In this document: positions 5,570 to 5,611 of the stretch, one piece after another
Numbering within the stretch: the first letter of the stretch is position 1
Layout: each line of letters opens with the position of its first letter
NCBI GenBank assembly: GCA_029881615.1
Contig: JAOUMF010000164.1
Span: 1-5,611, forward strand
From: Alphaproteobacteria bacterium
GTDB lineage: Bacteria; Pseudomonadota; Alphaproteobacteria; UBA8366; JADFVY01
Length of the DNA stretch: 5,611 nt
Direction: 5' to 3'
Position numbers and translations under genes: made by a program
The notes under the pieces: generated by a model
Database searches by the model: none
What the model saw: the letters and a program-made list of their open reading frames with translations, nothing else
What the model was told of the DNA's origin: nothing

Positions 5570-5611
5570 TTAACTGTCCACCGTCTCATACGCCGCTTCC
5601 CCCGGTCTCCC
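5570..5611 (-). CDS. C-terminal end of upstream neighbour gene (partial; NRDE/TANGO2-like?)
   Basis: Thirteen codons, reading GRPGEAAYETVDS, and a TAA stop (5572-5570) enter from the right edge on the - strand. This short piece cannot be identified alone. The longer duplicate at 4212-4340 supplies its probable upstream residues (GFGTLASSLIALP and KWLFANGRPGE), which resemble the C-terminus of NRDE/TANGO2-family proteins. I infer this is the intact parent gene of that fragment, with the protease gene directly downstream on the same strand. Confidence 0.5.
   Translation of the reverse strand, partial: GRPGEAAYETVDS

Larger units (their letters stand above)
4355..5611. repeat. Tandem duplication, copy 2 (continues past window end)
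   Basis: The partner of 2995-4340 in the same orientation. The gene starts (4118 and 5477) and gene ends (3003 and 4362) are both exactly 1359 bp apart. The block CGGTCTGTTAACTGTCCACC occurs at 4205 and again at 5563. The upper end lies in the neighbour gene beyond the window. Confidence 0.85.

Noticed and set aside
2995..5611. Transposon or insertion sequence as the cause of the repeat
   Set aside because: No transposase, terminal inverted repeats or target-site duplication is visible. A simple tandem duplication with a gene-fragment junction explains the layout.

Overview
The window looks like chromosomal DNA from an alphaproteobacterium, possibly Rhodospirillales-like. The evidence is high GC, a DUF1194 C-terminus, a strong TTGACA/TATATG promoter, and an RhlE helicase with a basic, Lys/Gly/Pro-rich tail. 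The order-level placement is inference. I see no mobile element, CRISPR array, tRNA or rRNA.

Left part, + strand. Positions 1-249 are the 3' end of a DUF1194 gene. A gene for a small exported protein follows (457-1167). It carries two NrfJ-like domains in tandem, joined by a Pro/His-rich linker. A 363-bp stretch without a gene comes next, holding a GC-rich stem-loop, a near-consensus promoter and a leader of about 185 nt. The rhlE-type DEAD-box RNA helicase (1531-2922) ends at a clear intrinsic terminator (2949-2980).

Right part, - strand. Two paralogous 371-residue lipoproteins lie head to tail (3003-4118 and 4362-5477), convergent with the helicase. Each has a lipobox, an unrecognised domain with two cysteines, a Pro-rich linker, a trypsin-like (S1C/HtrA-type) protease domain with an intact His-Asp-Ser triad and no PDZ domain, and a conserved tail ending in Cys-Trp. 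The spacing is 1359 bp both between their starts and between their ends. Upstream of the second copy, at the window edge, is the last 13 codons of another - strand gene. The same 3' end, extended to 43 open codons, lies between the two proteases with no start. The whole block, the neighbour's 3' end plus the protease gene, was therefore duplicated in tandem and left a gene fragment at the junction. The fragment resembles the C-terminus of NRDE/TANGO2-family proteins, which is tentative.

The most interesting signal is this tandem duplication and its uneven divergence. By hand count the protease cores are about 84% identical, the N-terminal domains about 49%, and the neighbour-gene segment nearly identical. 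A specificity-determining loop also differs between the copies. The helicase and the double-domain protein show no functional link to the proteases beyond proximity.
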